Shown one piece after another: positions 6,379 to 7,296 of a DNA stretch of 7,296 bases. Every line of letters starts with the position of its first letter. The stretch's first letter is position 1. Origin of the DNA: Chloroflexota bacterium (lineage in GTDB: Bacteria > Chloroflexota > Anaerolineae > Caldilineales > Caldilineaceae); NCBI GenBank assembly GCA_003577005.1, contig QEUW01000396.1, forward strand, positions 1 through 7,296. The letters run 5' to 3'. Under the pieces are notes generated by a model. The model saw only the letters and a program-made list of their open reading frames with translations, made no database searches and had not been told where the DNA came from. A program made the translations under genes and the position numbers.

Positions 6379-7296
6379 ATGAAGACGACTATTCAATTTG
6401 CGTATGTCTCCAAAAGATATCAGCTCGGGTTAAGCCGAACCAGTTTGCCCTCTCTGGTGTCAGGTTGGGTGAAACGTTCACTGAAGCGCTCTACGCCAGA
6501 CTCCACCGAGGATCGAGCTTTTTGGGCCTTGCGCGATGTCAGTTTCGAAGTCAAACAAGGGGAGTCGCTGGCTCTGGTCGGTGCAAACGGCGCCGGCAAA
6601 ACAACCATCCTGAAGCTACTGGCCCAGATTACAAAACCCACGGCTGGGACCATCGCCACACAAGGAAAGTTGTCTGCCCTGATCGAGTTGGGAGCGGGAT
6701 TTCACCCTGACCTCACCGGTCGCGAGAATATTTTTTTGAATGGTACGATCCTGGGTCTCAGCCGCAAAGAGATCACCGGCCATTTTGATGAAATCGTAGC
6801 CTTCTCGGAGTTGGAGCGGTTCATCGATACGCCGGTAAAACGCTATTCGTCGGGCATGATCGTAAGGTTGGGGTTTGCCATTGCCTCTTGTATCGAACCA
6901 GAGATTTTGTTAGTCGATGAAGTATTGGCAGTGGGTGATTCTGCCTTTCAACAGAAATGTCTGAAGCGTATTCACAGCCTGATCGACAATGGCACAACGA
7001 TTATCTTCGTATCGCACAACTTCTATCTGGTCCAGGCAGTCTGTGGTACGGCCCTTTATCTACAAAAGGGCCAGGTCAAGGAATTTGGCCCCACCAAAGA
7101 TGTAATCGCCTTATATGAGCAGGATCTGCATCACGAGCGCGCCCAAAAATTTGAGAGCACTCGTCAAGAGGCTGATGTTGGGAGCGGCGAGGTGGAGATC
7201 ACGAAGCTTGAGGTTTTGCGTGCCGACGGTTCAACATCTGAAGTGCTGCACAGTAACCAACCAGCGCAAATCCGCCTTCATTACAACGCCTATAAG
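6379..7296 (+). CDS. Wzt/TagH-type polysaccharide ABC transporter, ATP-binding subunit (3' partial)
   Basis: The reading frame is open from the ATG at 6379 to the window end, 306 codons without a stop. All ABC motifs are present: Walker A GANGAGKT (68-75), signature YSSGM (156-160), Walker B ILLVDE (176-181) and the H-loop SHN (212-214). ELGAGFHPDLTGRENIFLNG (103-122) and VDEVLAVGD (179-187) are hallmarks of the Wzt/RfbE/TagH branch, which energises export of lipid-linked O-antigen, capsule or teichoic acid through a Wzm-type permease. About 30 residues (15-46) separate the first strand from ALRDVSF, as is usual in this branch. From about residue 270 a second domain begins (VEITKLEVLRADG), consistent with the beta-sandwich Wzt C-terminal domain that recognises the glycan end. 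The permease gene is not in the window; it may lie beyond either edge. GGA ten bases before the ATG is a weak ribosome site. The gene is probably co-transcribed with the BNR gene. Confidence 0.9.
   Translation, partial: MKTTIQFAYVSKRYQLGLSRTSLPSLVSGWVKRSLKRSTPDSTEDRAFWALRDVSFEVKQGESLALVGANGAGKTTILKLLAQITKPTAGTIATQGKLSALIELGAGFHPDLTGRENIFLNGTILGLSRKEITGHFDEIVAFSELERFIDTPVKRYSSGMIVRLGFAIASCIEPEILLVDEVLAVGDSAFQQKCLKRIHSLIDNGTTIIFVSHNFYLVQAVCGTALYLQKGQVKEFGPTKDVIALYEQDLHHERAQKFESTRQEADVGSGEVEITKLEVLRADGSTSEVLHSNQPAQIRLHYNAYK

Noticed and set aside
6303..6710. 135-codon plus-strand open frame over the BNR end and the ATPase start
   Set aside because: The frame starting at 6379 contains a complete set of ABC motifs across the same region, so this one is a shadow.
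1..7296. tRNA, rRNA, CRISPR array, insertion sequence or attachment site
   Set aside because: No regularly spaced direct repeats, transposase motifs, terminal inverted repeats or RNA gene signatures were seen on either strand.

Overview
The window carries five protein-coding genes: two complete or partial glycosyltransferases, two large secreted or surface proteins, and one polysaccharide-type ABC transporter ATPase. No rRNA, tRNA, CRISPR array or insertion sequence was found. The organism is most likely a free-living bacterium of the Chloroflexota (Anaerolineae/Caldilineae-like). That is an inference from the Thr/Pro-rich surface stalks rich in TPT/ATP motifs, the discoidin-type C-terminus, the mixed GC content and the gene mix. 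No marker gene is present to prove it.

Layout. The first 199 bases are the C-terminal end of a GT2 polyprenyl-phosphate sugar transferase. It is followed on the same strand, after 51 bases, by a complete GT39-like (GT-C fold) integral membrane glycosyltransferase (251-1798). Donor-lipid synthase plus membrane transferase is a classic functional pair. A 149-base convergent spacer with a 10-bp hairpin separates it from a large minus-strand gene (1948-4557). That gene encodes an 869-residue secreted protein with an N-terminal membrane segment, a Pro/Thr/Ser stalk, a TolB/PD40-like beta-propeller, one c-type heme motif (CVGCH) and a C-terminal discoidin-like domain. Its order of parts resembles the hydrazine-synthase-alpha-like family found outside anammox bacteria.

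A 285-base divergent spacer follows. It has a good sigma70-type promoter facing the heme protein and a perfect 10-bp inverted repeat in front of the rightward genes. The rightward unit starts with a six-bladed BNR/Asp-box propeller protein (4843-6354) that has a signal peptide, a Thr/Pro stalk and a C-terminal membrane anchor. After only 24 bases comes the ATPase of a Wzt/TagH-type polysaccharide exporter (6379 to the window end), which continues beyond the window.

Taken together, this looks like part of a cell-surface polysaccharide/glycoconjugate locus with two surface-displayed propeller proteins embedded in it. The glycosyltransferase and exporter roles rest on well-known families. The roles of the two propeller proteins are not known, and their link to the glycan is inferred only from gene position.
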